This document shows positions 11,901 through 23,326 of a DNA stretch of 64,000 nucleotides, one piece after another. Position 1 is the first letter of the stretch. Every line of letters begins with the position of its first letter. The notes beneath the pieces are model-generated. The model did no database searches. It had not been told where the DNA came from and saw only the letters and a list, made by a program, of their open reading frames with translations. Origin of the DNA: Guadua angustifolia (lineage: Eukaryota; Streptophyta; Magnoliopsida; Poales; Poaceae); assembly GCA_036346375.1 (NCBI GenBank), contig CM070501.1:32322539-32386538 (forward strand). The letters are read 5' to 3'. The translations under genes were made by a program, and so were the position numbers.

Positions 11901-12647
11901 TCATCTTTTCTCGGCCACCACGAGGACCAGACCACGTCCTCGCCTCCAGACCCTTGCGCACTTATGCGCGAGGGAAAACAACTCGGAGGTGGTGCTGATA
12001 GTGCGGGTGGCCATTTTCTCCTTCATCTTGCGGTCGCGGACGCCTCTTCGAAAGGTGATGACAACCGATTGCTCCGAGATATGGGGGATCGTGTTGCGGC
12101 AATGGCAGAACCGTCGAATAAAATCACGCAACGACTCCCCCTTTTGCTGCTCCAGGGCATGCAGATCATCCTCCACGCCCGGCTGCGCGAAGGAGTCCTG
12201 GAAGTTGGCGACAAAAAGGCCGCACAATTCCTCCCACGAGTGCACCGACCCTCGCGGGAGGTTCAACAGCCAGGAACGGGCAGAGCCCGTCAAGGCCGTT
12301 GGGAAATAATTGGCCATAACTTTCCCATATCCACCGGCCGCTCGTACCACCGTTGTATAAATTTGCAAAAACTCCTCCGGATTGGTAGTGCCGTCGTAAC
12401 TTTCTATGGATGCCGGGCGGAACCTTTCAGGCCACTCCACACGGCGTAACCGCCGGGAGAACGCCTGATATCTGATGCCATAAATAGAGCCCGGCCGCCC
12501 ACCGGGAGCTCGGCCCGGAGAGCGAGGGATGGGACTCTCCGCTGAATCGGAGGAATAGCCCTCCTCCTTAGGGCCACGATGAGGACCCTCATCTTCGGAG
12601 GCCACCCGCTTGCCGCGCCCCTGTTCCTGGGCTGGGCGGCGTGGCAC
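11901..12647 (-). CDS. Element 1 gag (capsid) protein
   Basis: The frame begins MPRRPAQEQGRGKR and contains ESYDGTTNPEEFLQIY, ANYFPTALTGSARSWLLNL, SWEELCGLFVANFQ and ESLRDFIRRFCHCRN. These are the diagnostic blocks of the plant retrotransposon gag domain, in order. The domain builds the particle that packages the RNA. The N-terminus is Arg/Ser-rich. The frame is open for about 248 codons and then shifts, so the nucleocapsid part is separated. It lies first after the leader, as expected. Confidence 0.85.
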   Translation of the reverse strand: MPRRPAQEQGRGKRVASEDEGPHRGPKEEGYSSDSAESPIPRSPGRAPGGRPGSIYGIRYQAFSRRLRRVEWPERFRPASIESYDGTTNPEEFLQIYTTVVRAAGGYGKVMANYFPTALTGSARSWLLNLPRGSVHSWEELCGLFVANFQDSFAQPGVEDDLHALEQQKGESLRDFIRRFCHCRNTIPHISEQSVVITFRRGVRDRKMKEKMATRTISTTSELFSLAHKCARVWRRGRGLVLVVAEKR

Positions 12648-13227
12648 ACGGCCGCGAAGATCGCCGCTTCGCCGGCGGGATTCGTCAAGATGACTTCTTA
12701 GGTCCTCACGGTTCCTTTCGAACCGGACCGGCCAAGACGCCTCTTTCCGGCTCGCCCGCTGGCCAGGCGCCCGCCACTGTGGTGGTTAGAGCCTGCGAGC
12801 CCCGGCCAGCATACTGGTGGCGGAGTACCACCAGTACTCGGCCGGGGGGCCCTACCCGAAGTTGGGCCGCACCGACAAGGCCGGCAAGATCCCGCAGCCA
12901 CGGAGTGGCCGGGGAGTCTCCTGCAAGTTCCACCGGAGGGTGGTCCAGGAGGAGACGAGCTGCATGTAGATTCTGAGCCGGAGTGGCCGCTTCCATGGCC
13001 AGCCGGCGTTGCACCGGATGCCCCACCACCGCCACAGGAGCATCGCCGGCGCCCTGCGGGGGTGGAGTGAGACGGTCTTGCGATCGACGAGATCGCCGGG
13101 ATACACTCTGAGCATGGTCCGACTCTTCCCCTTCCTGATGCTGCGAACTCGTCATCTCCAGATGCACGGAACTGAAAGAAAGCACCGAAACTCGCCGGAG
13201 AGATGATCGGAAAAACCAACTACCTGT
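12648..13227 (-). other. Element 1 leader between primer site and gag
   Basis: About 580 bp of GC-rich sequence between the primer-binding site and the first gag codons. Open frames here show no recognisable protein family and probably reflect base composition. Confidence 0.5.
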
Positions 13228-13246
13228 CCCCTACCTGGCGCGCCCC
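13228..13246 (-). other. Element 1 primer-binding site
   Basis: Directly inside the upstream LTR the - strand reads GGGGCGCGCCAGGTAGGGG. Element 2 has TTAGCGCGCCCGGTAGGGG in the equivalent position. The shared core GCGCGCC(A/C)GGTAGGGG next to the LTR is the expected place for tRNA priming of reverse transcription. Which tRNA pairs with it was not determined. Confidence 0.7.
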
Positions 13247-14391
13247 TGTCGGCGTATTCCACCTGACAGGCCCAAATCTACAGACTGGGTTTCGTTCGGC
13301 AGGGGGTGGCTTTGGTAATTGGCAAACCCTAACAGAGGGAAACCCCAGTACCTCTCGCACTAACGAATTCTTGTGCCCCTTGAATTTGATGAACATGCCG
13401 ATTTTACCCAGGTTCAGGCCCCCTCGAAGAAGGGTAACAGCCTTACGTCCTGCCTGATTTTGGATTGAGTATCGTGGGCTTAGTTACAGAGCTTGCCGAT
13501 GACCAGCTCTTCTGTTGTGTCTCCTTTTTCGACCCCCCTCTCGTATGCTCTAAAGTGCCCTTATATGCACGGGCTTACACGGGTCAGATAGAGGAGGGAT
13601 CGTCATCATGCCTATCTTACATGCATTTATTACGCCTTTATGCGCTGTCCTGTTCCTTCAGCCCTAATCAATGCCAGCGCATGCCTTCGCCCGGTTCTTC
13701 CGGAATGTGACCCCTCTGCGACGGGTAGGTGTGAGGCATTAGAGGAACGGGCTTGTAGCAGAATTCCTTGGAATCGATGTGCAATGCAATGAAAGCACGC
13801 CTCGACACGATGCGTCGGGAAGGAGACTTGGGGCGAAGCCACCGCATCCACCTTTTGCATGGCGGCGGGATAAACAAAGCGCGCTCGCCACCGCCGCCGA
13901 GCCGCCACGTGGGTCGGGCGCCGGGCGCAGTAGCGCCGCCCACCACTTCGCCGCGCGCCACGTGGACCGACACCGGTGGGCGGGCGACTCGCCCACCACC
14001 CGCGAGCCGCCACGTGGGTCGGGCGCCGGGCGGCGGCGTGGTCGCCACTTGCTTCGCCGCGCGCCCGTGGGCCGGCACCGGTGGGCGGGCGTGCTTTACC
14101 GCTCGCCGCCAGCCACCACGTGGCTCGGGCGCCAAAACTAGCGGCGTGGCCGCCACCGCCGCCCGCCAGCGCCACGTGACCGGCACCGGTGGGCGGCGTA
14201 CTCGCCCGCTGCCAAAGCCGCCACGGGATCGGGCGCCGGCGGCGAGCGTGGTCGCCCGCTGCTGCCGCTTCGCCACGTGGACCGACGTCTCAGAGGCGGG
14301 TGTAAACACCCACCCGCCTGCTAGACTGCCACGTGAGCCACGCACGCTTTTGTGCGGCGAAGAGGGTACCCTGGCGTAAAGTACGCCGACA
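13247..14391 (-). repeat. Element 1, 5' LTR (promoter LTR)
   Basis: About 1145 bp, the upstream LTR for the - strand coding region, with the same termini as 2263-3432. It is followed by the AAATG target duplication at 14392. It contains the G-box array (seven CACGTG) in its right, U3, half. Confidence 0.95.
13560..13567 (-). promoter_or_regulatory. TATA-like box of element 1
   Basis: The - strand has GTGCATATAAGGGC, the only TATA-like motif noted in the LTR, and it is conserved in the other LTR (2567-2574). It would start transcription some 30 bp downstream, near 13530, leaving R-U5 of roughly 280 bp. Confidence 0.55.
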
Positions 14392-15345
14392 AAATGCATC
14401 ACTCAATTTGCTCATAACTTTCTCAAAGTATGAATTGAATGCACCAAGAGTTTTAGAGACTAGCTAGAGCTCAAATGTATTCAATGAAGATCAAAAGATA
14501 CTCTAAAATGCAGGTAGGGGGTATTTATAATCCCCACTAACCAATTCTATCCGTTAGCCAAAAGTTGACCAAAAACATCCTGAGAGGCCGGTCATACCAC
14601 CCTTAGTCCGGTATGACCGCCCCTTAGTGGCTAACGGTTGGAACAATGCATTTAATGCACGGTCAATGATCGTTGGTCACATGGCCGGTATGACCGGAGG
14701 GGTACCACTCACCGGTATGACTGGAGGCTCCTCGGTCATACCGCCCTCCTAGGTGACAAAAACACATGTTTTGGGAAAAAAACTCACCGGGAGGGGGTGG
14801 TTGCACCGGAAGCCGGTATGATCGGAGGGGGTCCAGTCATACCGCTCCCTTTAAGAGCAAAAACGTTCATTTCTAGAAAAAAAATAGACCGTCCTTAGGC
14901 TCGGTTATACCGACACCCGGTATGACTGGAGGGGCCCCGGTCATACCGGCCCCACTGCATAAAAGTGCAAACTTATTCCTTTTGATTTTTCCTTTGAGTA
15001 TATTCATTACGGAGATGTCTAAATGTATATGTTTTGAGCCTTGACACTTTTATCGACATTAAACACGCGACAAAGACTCCTCTTAATAATATGACACCTA
15101 TTCTAGCAATCCGATCTTTTCTCCAAACACCGAGATCGGCAAAAGTTATGAAAAGGTCCTTAAGTTTTATACCTTAATCTTCTTGCCTTGTTGTGTTGTT
15201 CATCAATTTCATGCTTCCATGCTTGTTGAAACTTGGACCAACCTATTCTCAAATACTCAAATTGTAAATGTTAGTCCTTCAAACCATGATTGTTATTGAT
15301 TACCAAAACCCAACCAAATTTAGGGGCCTAGATGCTTTTCACCAC
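14392..15345. repeat. Older repeat, right piece, with CCGGTATGACCGG modules
   Basis: Continuation of the repeat split by element 1. Between 14580 and 14960 the phrase CCGGTCATACCG, its complement CGGTATGACCGG, and close variants recur about eight times, often followed by AGGGG or preceded by CCCCT. The edge phrase TTAGGGGCCTAGATGC near 15325 resembles the end of a common grass repeat. No coding region is supported. Confidence 0.45.
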
Positions 15346-15765
15346 TGCTGATGTACCTCTCAACTCTTATTTTCTGAAAAAATGCGCTTAATTATTCAAG
15401 TGTATATTCCTTCAAGTTGCACTTGTACACGCACATACAGATTTAACCGCGTATGTTAAACTGCGACAAAAAATTCTCCATTCTCCAAGGACTCGAGGCA
15501 CAGGACTAGTCCAAATCTTTGTCTTGATACGTTTTTACCCCCAAAAATATCATCAAATGTACCCTTATGTTGTTACTTTTTTTCCTTTTTGCGAATCATC
15601 TTGTTATATGCTGTTATCCTATCCTGATAAAATAAATATGATCAAATACACACCATAATAGATACATGTCACTGAGTATTGTGGCGTACACAAAAATTAC
15701 CTACACAACACAGCTGAAGTCTAAAGCACAAAGTCACAAACTCACACATATCTAAACATTTAGGC

Positions 15766-15990
15766 GAATACTACAGTCCGGACGTCTGATTTTTTTGTTT
15801 TCTTCGGACGCCTCTTGAAACATTTTTTGTCTACTCCTGCAACATTTGTTATCAACGTGTGTAATATTTTTTTTGAACACTTGCAACTTCCGTTTACTGT
15901 AGCATTTGTCGAAGGAAAATGTTGCACGTGTTGGTAGAAAATGTTGCACGCGTAGAAAAAAATGTTACGGAGTGTTAGGACGTCCGATGC
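15766..15990. repeat. Small inverted-repeat element, copy 1
   Basis: Bounded by CCGGACGTCTGA and GGACGTCCGATGCC and rich in GCAACATTTGTT and GAAAATGTTGCAC phrases that face each other. A related copy lies at 54076-54300. The shape fits a miniature inverted-repeat transposon; the superfamily is not assigned. Confidence 0.55.
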
Positions 15991-16049
15991 CTAGCAAAAC
16001 CGAAACATTTAAATTCTGTTGAAGGACTTTTCACGGGGCTTTTCAGTGT

Positions 16050-16376
16050 TCACCCCTTTAAATCGAACCTAGGTCTCATGAAGGACATATAGATTTGACA
16101 GAAAATAGTGCAATTTTTTGACAAAATTCCGAGAAAACAGCGACGTGGTAATAATGTGGTATTCGCGTTGTCGCCTGGGCAAATATTTGCTCGACCGGCC
16201 AGATCCGCACGCAGCGAATACCAAATCGCCAGCACCACCTCCTCCCTCATTCTCTCTCTACTCCGCCCCGCCCCGTCCCGTGCTCCCGTAGGCCGTCGTG
16301 GCATCTCAGCTCCGTCCGTCCGCGTCTCCCCTCCCCAGCTCCACGCCACCGCGCGCCCCGGCCGCCTCCCTCTCCG
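16050..16376 (+). promoter_or_regulatory. Endosulfine gene promoter-proximal region and noncoding exon 1
   Basis: A CT-rich, GC-rich stretch (16200-16376) ends with CTCTCCG followed by GTAAGC, a strong 5' splice site. Nothing here codes. The next acceptor, CTCTGCCAG at 21721, lies 12 bp before the coding ATG, so this is best read as the 5'UTR exon. The transcription start is not marked by a clear TATA box. Exon 1 assignment is inferred from splice signals and composition, and RNA evidence would settle it. Confidence 0.55.
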
Positions 16377-19300
16377 GTAAGCCCCGCGCCTCCCCCTCCT
16401 CCGGTCTCTGGACGCAGGGCCTCGTCCCCCATCGGTTTCGCGCTGCTCCCCCCGCGTGGCGAATCGGGCTGAATCCCCCGCGCGGCTCTTGGTTTGCGGG
16501 ATTACATGTCGATTCTGTTATTTCTGCTGGATTGGCGATCGGCTGAAGCTTGCCGCGTCGCCGTTAGAACAATAGCGGCAGTTTAGGACAATATGCTATA
16601 GGTCGTAGCAACCACCCATGTTTAGGATGCGCACTCTTTGGTGAGGAACTGGAACAACCGGCAACAGCCTGTGCATTTTGGATTTTGGTGTTGTGATCGT
16701 GTGATGCCGTTTGCCGTTTGGTTCCTAGATTGCGTTTGGGCCGTAGTTTGCTGTTAGGAATAAGTAGAAGATACTATAAGTGCAGTGATGCAATCAGAAG
16801 ACGCGGCGCGGCTCGCGTAATTTTGTGCTACTTTGGAAAGGCATATGTTTTTGTTGGAGTTCCGGAATCCGGACCACGTTGTTTTTCTGTTATGTTTGTT
16901 AAAATTTTGTTATGTTTGTTAAAATTTATGGTGTGCTCTTGGGAGAACTGAGCCCACAACAATTCCATTTGCTGAATTAGGAAAAGGATCAACAGTGTGT
17001 AGTTTAAAGTGGAACCATGTCAATTGTTTATACTTAGCAATGATAATGATGAAGCAAGGCACGAAAGTTTGAAAGATTACATGCATGGTTCTATAATTGC
17101 TAACACTTTGTTTGATTAAATGTAAAGCTGAAAGAACCGATAGTCAGGAAGGTTAGCCGTTTTCCTTCACGCGTCCTTTGACTTGCTGAAAATGATATCC
17201 GGTGTTCAATACTTATTACGATTATTTCAGCCATAACAATATTCGGTTTAACATAAATTCTTGTGTTAGTTAGGAATCAAACAATGTTGATGACTTAAAA
17301 CCTTAATTTTAATTAGTCCATTTGCTGGCCAAGTCTTGCTGCAGTGCACTTTCCAGTTGCCATCAATTTTACAACAAAGGTTTTTGCCTTGATGGAATAT
17401 TGTTCCAGCTGTGTTTCTCTTGAATACCTGGTGTGTTAATAAAGTGAGCTGATCAATCACAACTAATCTCCTAAACAGTGGTGCTCGGTCTAATTCTAAA
17501 AAGTGGTCTAAGTGAATGAATCTTTTCAAGGCGCTTTTGACTAAGTGTGTTGTTGAAGTATCTGCTTGGATCAGTTTGTTATGAGCAATTGAAATTCTTA
17601 CCAATACAGGACAAGAAAGCTGTATGTTGACTAATGAAGATATAACTACAACAAAGGATTAAATAATATATTTTCTAAAGTGTCCTTTATATTTATACAA
17701 TCTAGACTATCCGCAATATCTTTGTTAAAAGTAAATATTAATATTTGCACATTTATATATGCTCAATTGAAATTTCTATTAACACAGGACAAGAAAGCTA
17801 TATGGTGACTAATGAAGATATAGCTACAATAAATGATAACAAATGTATTTTCTAAACTGCCATTTAGATTTGTACAATCTAGATTATCTGTGCCATCTTT
17901 GTTAAAAATAAATATGAATGTTTGATATTGTGATATTGTCTGCTCATAACTTTCTATCAACAAAATAACTCAAGCAGATTATTAAATGTAGTTGGCTGGG
18001 GTACTTGAGACTGCAATCGATACTAGGCATGCTTATGTCCTTTGTGCTCATTTGCACAATACTGCTACATGGTACTTTGCTATTGAAGGCAATTATGGTG
18101 ACCTGTATAATTAGTCTAGGATAGTAACAGTAAAACTGTCATCATCCTAAGATAATTACATGAATCTCGGCACAGCCACTGGCAAAAGATCAAGATATCT
18201 GATGTTTTACCAGTTACTATGCCATGTTCAAAGTGTTGCAGCAGAACAATAATTAGAGACTGAATGAAAATATATTCATTGCAAGTCACGCAGGGCTATA
18301 TGTCCATTACATAATATTACAACGTTTCCCTGTATAGCAAAAGAGTGCGGCTACTACCTGCACACACTAAATACCTCCTAGGAGCATAGTAAAGCCTATA
18401 GTAACTCCTAGTACTCATGGTAGTAGTCCGTATAGTAATAGCTTTCCGAGCCATCATCCCGATAACTCTAGAACTGATCTTGGGAGTAGGCTTCATCCTC
18501 AGCCACATACGCGGATCCATCAGGATCTCCTTCTAGAAAAGGGGGAAATGCAAGAGTGAGTACAACGTACTCAGCAAGCATTATATAACAGATACATCAT
18601 AATGATTTTCTCTTCATCCATCCCATCCATTCCTCCAAATATGTTTTTATCAAAATTTAAGTTTTTGGTTTTATTTAAGAGTTGGAAATTTTAATTATTG
18701 AAAATCAAATTAGCACTCGTATATGAGACAGGCGAGCTTCCGTAGGTCTCCAATCCAGGAGACAGGCTTGAATTCAAGATTTTGGACCCTACGCAGGTTC
18801 GTATCACTTTACCCATAGCGGTCCCATCTCTGAGACTCCAGAACATTTATCGCTAATCCAGTACTAGATCTCCAACCCTGTATTCCGAGGAGGATATCCT
18901 CCCGCCATTCACAATTACAGTTATACCCCGGTAATCCCGGTGGTACTTCTCCGGTCTTCAAATATACCGCCTTCAATTATTCCATTCACAACTTTTCATC
19001 TCCAATAACTTCCATTCACCGTCAAACTAGGTATCTGATACTATCTAGCCAGGCACTACTACACTTACCCAATGTGGAGATCGTAGTACTTTCATAGGAC
19101 AACCTTTTCTGACAGCGATCCATCTCGCTATGGTTGATACTGAAAATACGGCTCACTACCCGAGTGTAGGTGTTTATCCTTATATTATAGCCTATGTATA
19201 GGGCTCCACCGGCATGGGGTATCTCCCGCCTCTTTCCTTGGCCCTCTACCCACCATAGTTACTTCTAATAACCAATCCACGACTCCATTTGTGGATCACC

Positions 19301-21721
19301 TTAACAACATACCACCATTTTCAACCCACAATACCACATTACCATTCCCATTCCCATTCCATTCCTTCCAAAAAACACATTCCATTTACATCATTCATTC
19401 ACCATACTCCTTCCATCCGCATCCAATTCGACATTTCATTTTGAAAGTAGATTTTTGATGCAGTGATGATATATGAATTATACGAAAACATTAAAAATCA
19501 TTTCATAAGAGCTGATCAAGGAATCTTGCTTGGAATGAAATTGGACGGTTTGACCTCGCTCGAAGGTGGGTTCTGATTGGCGCGACGGTTCAGGTCGAGA
19601 CCTGAAACAGAAGAATTTTACTAGGCCATCATAATCAATTAGTTTTAGTTGGTGTCCAACCGATTGTGATCTGTTGTTCAAGTTTTATATCGACACGACT
19701 TAATGAGTTCACCTTGACGATTTTTACGCGATCTACCATTTGATCAATATAGATCAACGCGGTCCGCGGCGCAACTTATTTTTCTACCTCTCCATCTTTT
19801 CTCTTCTTTCCCTTTTTTTCCTTTTCTTTCCCTTCTCTTTTCTTTCCTTCTCTTTATTTTCTCTCAACTCCCTTTTTCCTCTCTGGCCAAAGGCTATTCG
19901 GCCTCATCGCCTAGCTCTCCATTATTTTGGCCGAAGCCCCTTCGGCCTCCAACTCTTCTCTTCCTCTCACGCCTACTATCTCTCCATGGCATCGCCTCTC
20001 CTCCCCTACTTCTCCCTACCACCGGTGCCTTCTCCTTATTCTCCACACTGCTTGCCCTCGCCTGCCAGCAGCCCAGGTCTTGACCCGCCACCCTCGGCGT
20101 GCCGCAGCACTAGCCATGGCTCGGCTTTGCCTGCTCTCCCGGCCGACGGAGGCTGCTTTCGACCGTGGCTCATTGCGCCATTGAGCAGCGAGGTGGCCCG
20201 CCAACACCCTCTTTGGCGACGGCGAAGACATGGCGCCGCGGCCCCCTTCTCCTATGGCCCGGTCGCAGCTCACCCCTATTGCTCCTACTGATTCTAGGGT
20301 TCAACCCATTTCGTTTTCATTATTTTGGTTTGATTGCTTTACTGATCTTGCTAGCAAAATGTTGGGGTCTATGATGATGTTGGGTGGCCGATCTATTCAA
20401 GAAAGAGAAGATGCTACACTAGAGCTTCCCAATTACTGAGACCATGAGGGAAACGACTCGATCTACCTCCTACACTACCCCATTGGCTACCTCCTGCCCC
20501 GATCTACTCGCTGCCCATGTAAACCCGCACTGTAGCTACTACTAAAGTTATAGCCATGGTGCACCTGAGGGTTTGGGTTCTGGAAGTGTGCTTGAAGGAG
20601 TTGAGGTTGGTGATGAATGGCTAGCACTGGCCTCCTTCTTGGATGCTTCTGGTCCTTCTCCTCCTACAGCTTCTGGTCACCCTGCTTGCCTTCTCTTCGG
20701 GAGATGCTCCACCTCCTCTTCTGGATGATCTCCCCTCCACCTTCTGGTTGCCCTCGGTTTGGTTCAGTGGTGGCTATGTGCTTGGTGTTCTTATGTTGGG
20801 AACAATGGAAGCACTGGCTTTTTGCTTTGGTGTGAAGTAAGGCAGTGAAAAGTGACTAGCTTGGGTGGCTCTCGGCTGGTGAAAGCTGGCTTTATTTACC
20901 CTTTTACTATGGCCAATGACCATATTGCCCTTAGGTTTTTACTGCTGGTTATTGTTCCCAACGGCATTACGGTCATTTTTCACAAATTTTACTAACGGTA
21001 CCCGCATACCGTACTAGGTAAGTCTAATGCGCCGAATAATGAAGCCGAAAACTAGCGAGAGGTGCCTATCTGGGTCCTGGATAGGTCGGGTACTTCGATG
21101 AGCTATACCTTTCACTGCAGGACTGATGGCACTCTCTAACCCTTATAATTTATTTTCTTGCCTAATCATTTTTTATTGTTGAATTAATCTTTTTAATTAA
21201 ACTGATAACCCCCTGGGTTATCACAGCAATTTGCATGTTTGGAGATTTGGAATGTATTTTGGGAACATAATTTTGGTTCATGGAAAATCCAGATTGATTT
21301 AAACTCTACTTGAGTTGTTCAAGAATAACAACCTAGCCATTTATACAGCCCCTTATTTCTCCGTGGCTCTGATTGAATGGGTAACAAATCTTGTTGCAAC
21401 AAAAAGTAAGCTGACATTGTATTTTCAGTCAAGAAGTACTTGTGCTGAACATTTCCCTTTCCCCTAAAAATAAGAAGTTGTTATTAGCCCTCTTATTTAT
21501 TTTATGTTGATGTGCTTCTACTATGGCATTGAGGAAGGGAAAAGAAACAGCTGCTTTGTATTCTGTCACTTATTCTGAGAAAATATGAGCGCCTTCATTA
21601 AAAATCTAAGATTATACTCTTCTTTTTGTGCATATGTTAGCTACAGTATACATCTTAAACAATTTTGGTTTCCACCATGGGTGTGAAATATAAATCATGA
21701 AATTGAACTCTTCTCTGCCAG
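16377..21721 (+). other. Long 5'UTR intron of the endosulfine gene
   Basis: About 5.3 kb from GTAAGC (16377) to CTCTGCCAG (21721). A first intron in the leader is common for plant housekeeping genes, but this length is large and mostly due to an inserted LTR-derived repeat (18234-21225). The parts before and after the insertion are AT-rich and carry no coding signal. A near-duplicate pair around 17600-17720 and 17780-17910 shares GACAAGAAAGCT and GACTAATGAAGATATA. Confidence 0.5.
18234..21225 (-). mobile_element. LTR-retrotransposon-derived insertion (probable large solo LTR)
   Basis: On the - strand it starts TGTGATAACCCAGGG at 21225 and the other edge, near 18234, reads TGCAACA. Internal phrases such as GTGAGTACAACGTACTCAGC (18556) and CAGATAGGCACCTCTCGC (- strand, near 21065) recur in large grass LTRs. 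The part 19780-19870 is a long pyrimidine run. No gag or pol block is visible. A target duplication was not found, so the edges are approximate and a truncated element cannot be excluded. Confidence 0.5.
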
Positions 21722-21733
21722 CTTAAGTTCACT

Positions 21734-23326
21734 ATGTCTGGAATGCCATCTGATGATGCAACTGGTCAAGTGAGGATTGAAGAAGATGTATCTGACGAAA
21801 AGGTAGAAGGAACCCAAGACCAAAATGAAAGGAGTGGGATGCCCTCGCCACAAGAGGAGGTACTGTCATACATGCATATACATACGTGCGTACTTCCATC
21901 CGTCTGTCGACGCACACACTGTGTCTATCTATAAGCCTTTTCCGTACTCTCGGGGTACATACTCCCACCACCAATATACCACTTAAACGAAATGTTATAC
22001 TCCCTTATCACTTTCGGTATACTTCAATAATAATTCTAAGAAATTCTAATACGATATGGTTGAAAATTTTTATCGTAGCCCTTTATTTTTGTTATATAGC
22101 TTTTTCTATATGTAAAAGGAGTATATATACAAATTATGCTATAAAAAGTGGATCATGACGAAATTTTTCATGGAACGCACTTTGGAGTATCTTATAGTCG
22201 GTATTAGAGTATGCTCAAAAAGATAAAGAAGTATAAGAACATCATTTAACGGTATACTTAGAGTGGGAGTATGTACTCCCATGAGTAGTTACTGTTTAGG
22301 GTGTCTATATATTCATGTTACATTTGTTCTATAAAATTGTGTGTGTCCTATTAATTAGCTCAGTGATACTTGTATGAGTATTTGCAGGAGGCTGCAATAA
22401 AGAAGAAATATGGAGGAATATTGCCCAAAAAGACACCACTTATATCTAAGGTCAGTACCGTTGTCTTATAATATCTTAATGTTTTTTATCTGTTAAATTA
22501 AATGGTATAATCTTTATATGAGAGTAAAGCAGGTATATAATTAAGTTGCATTTTATAACTAGACTCATACAATCTTAAAAATATCTTATCAGGACCATGA
22601 AAGGGCCTACTTTGATTCTGCTGATTGGGCTTTAGGAAAGGTAATACTTGAACATCTATAAATATTCAGGAACTGTCAAAGAAGAATTCCAATTCTAACC
22701 TTTGTTTTTTGTTGCTTGCCACAGCAAGGTGGAAACCCCAGCAAGCCGAAAGGTCCTCTAGAAGCACTTCGACCAAAACTTCAGGTACCAAATTTATTGC
22801 TCATCAGACGCACAAATTTAGTTTGTACTGTCAGTATTTTGTTTTTAATTACAGGATATATGGTTGAAAGATCTGTGACCCATATAAAATAAGTGAAATC
22901 CAGACCATTCACTTTTAGCGTAGAAATCTTTACGAAGTAGAAGGAGGAGGTAGGCGTGCTGCATCCAATGTGTGCTCCCATACTTTTTGGTTTAAGCATG
23001 ACAGCATATCTTGTCACTCAACATAGTAACTGTAAAGTCGACTTGTGTTGCTATCCTATGCCAAACTAATTTCTTCACTTCAATGTTTCCCAATCTATTT
23101 TCAGCCTACTCAACAACATGCCCGTGCGCGTCGAACTCCTTACGCATCCGCAGACAACGATGGTAATCCTTATCTGTACTTGACTACATGTTAATCACTG
23201 GAGTCCGTGTATTTGTATTTCATTGTTGTTACAGAGCATTGTTTTTGCCTTGTAGAGAGTGTGGATCTGCCTCCTGAAGATTTAAACCAGAACGGTGATC
23301 CCGCTGAAGACAAGAACAAGGAATAA
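21734..23326 (+). CDS. Endosulfine / ARPP-19 family protein, six coding exons
   Basis: Coding exons: 21734-21859, 22388-22450, 22593-22640, 22725-22784, 23105-23162, 23256-23326. All junctions have GT/AG and keep frame, giving 141 aa. The core reads KKKYGGILPKKTPLI, then YFDSADWALGKQG, the endosulfine signature. In animals and yeast the matching FDSGDY is phosphorylated by Greatwall/Rim15 and then inhibits PP2A-B55; plant proteins carry FDSADW. The same role here is inferred. The N-terminal 42 residues are acidic and the C-terminus ends DPAEDKNKE. The ATG at 21734 is chosen because it sits 12 bp after the leader-intron acceptor. An alternative last acceptor (23234) would add seven in-frame residues. 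The four middle exons are only 48-63 nt. Confidence 0.9.
21947..22289. mobile_element. Miniature inverted-repeat element in endosulfine intron
   Basis: The ends GGGGTACATACTCCCACC and GGGAGTATGTACTCCC face each other, with further inverted similarity inside (ATATACC versus GGTATAC). At about 340 bp it fills most of the intron between coding exons 1 and 2. It has no coding capacity. Confidence 0.6.

Larger units (their letters stand above)
2263..14391 (-). mobile_element. Full-length Ty3/gypsy LTR retrotransposon (element 1)
   Basis: Two long direct repeats (2263-3432 and 13247-14391) each begin TGTCGGCGTA and end TACGCCGACA. The whole is flanked by AAATG at 2258-2262 and 14392-14396, a clean 5-bp target duplication. 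The coding order on the - strand is gag, protease, reverse transcriptase, RNase H, integrase, the Ty3 order. Between integrase and the downstream LTR lies a long + strand (antisense) reading region. The RT-RNase H frame is open for over 750 codons, but protease and integrase carry frame breaks and a UAG sits before RT. The copy is structurally complete but probably not autonomous. Length is about 12.1 kb. Confidence 0.95.

Noticed and set aside
13630..14402. Long frames across the second LTR
   Set aside because: Same cause as in the first LTR; mirrored by its repeat copy and without any family match.
18234..21225. Calling a full gag-pol element in the endosulfine intron
   Set aside because: No gag, RT or integrase motif could be found in any frame, only LTR-like text.
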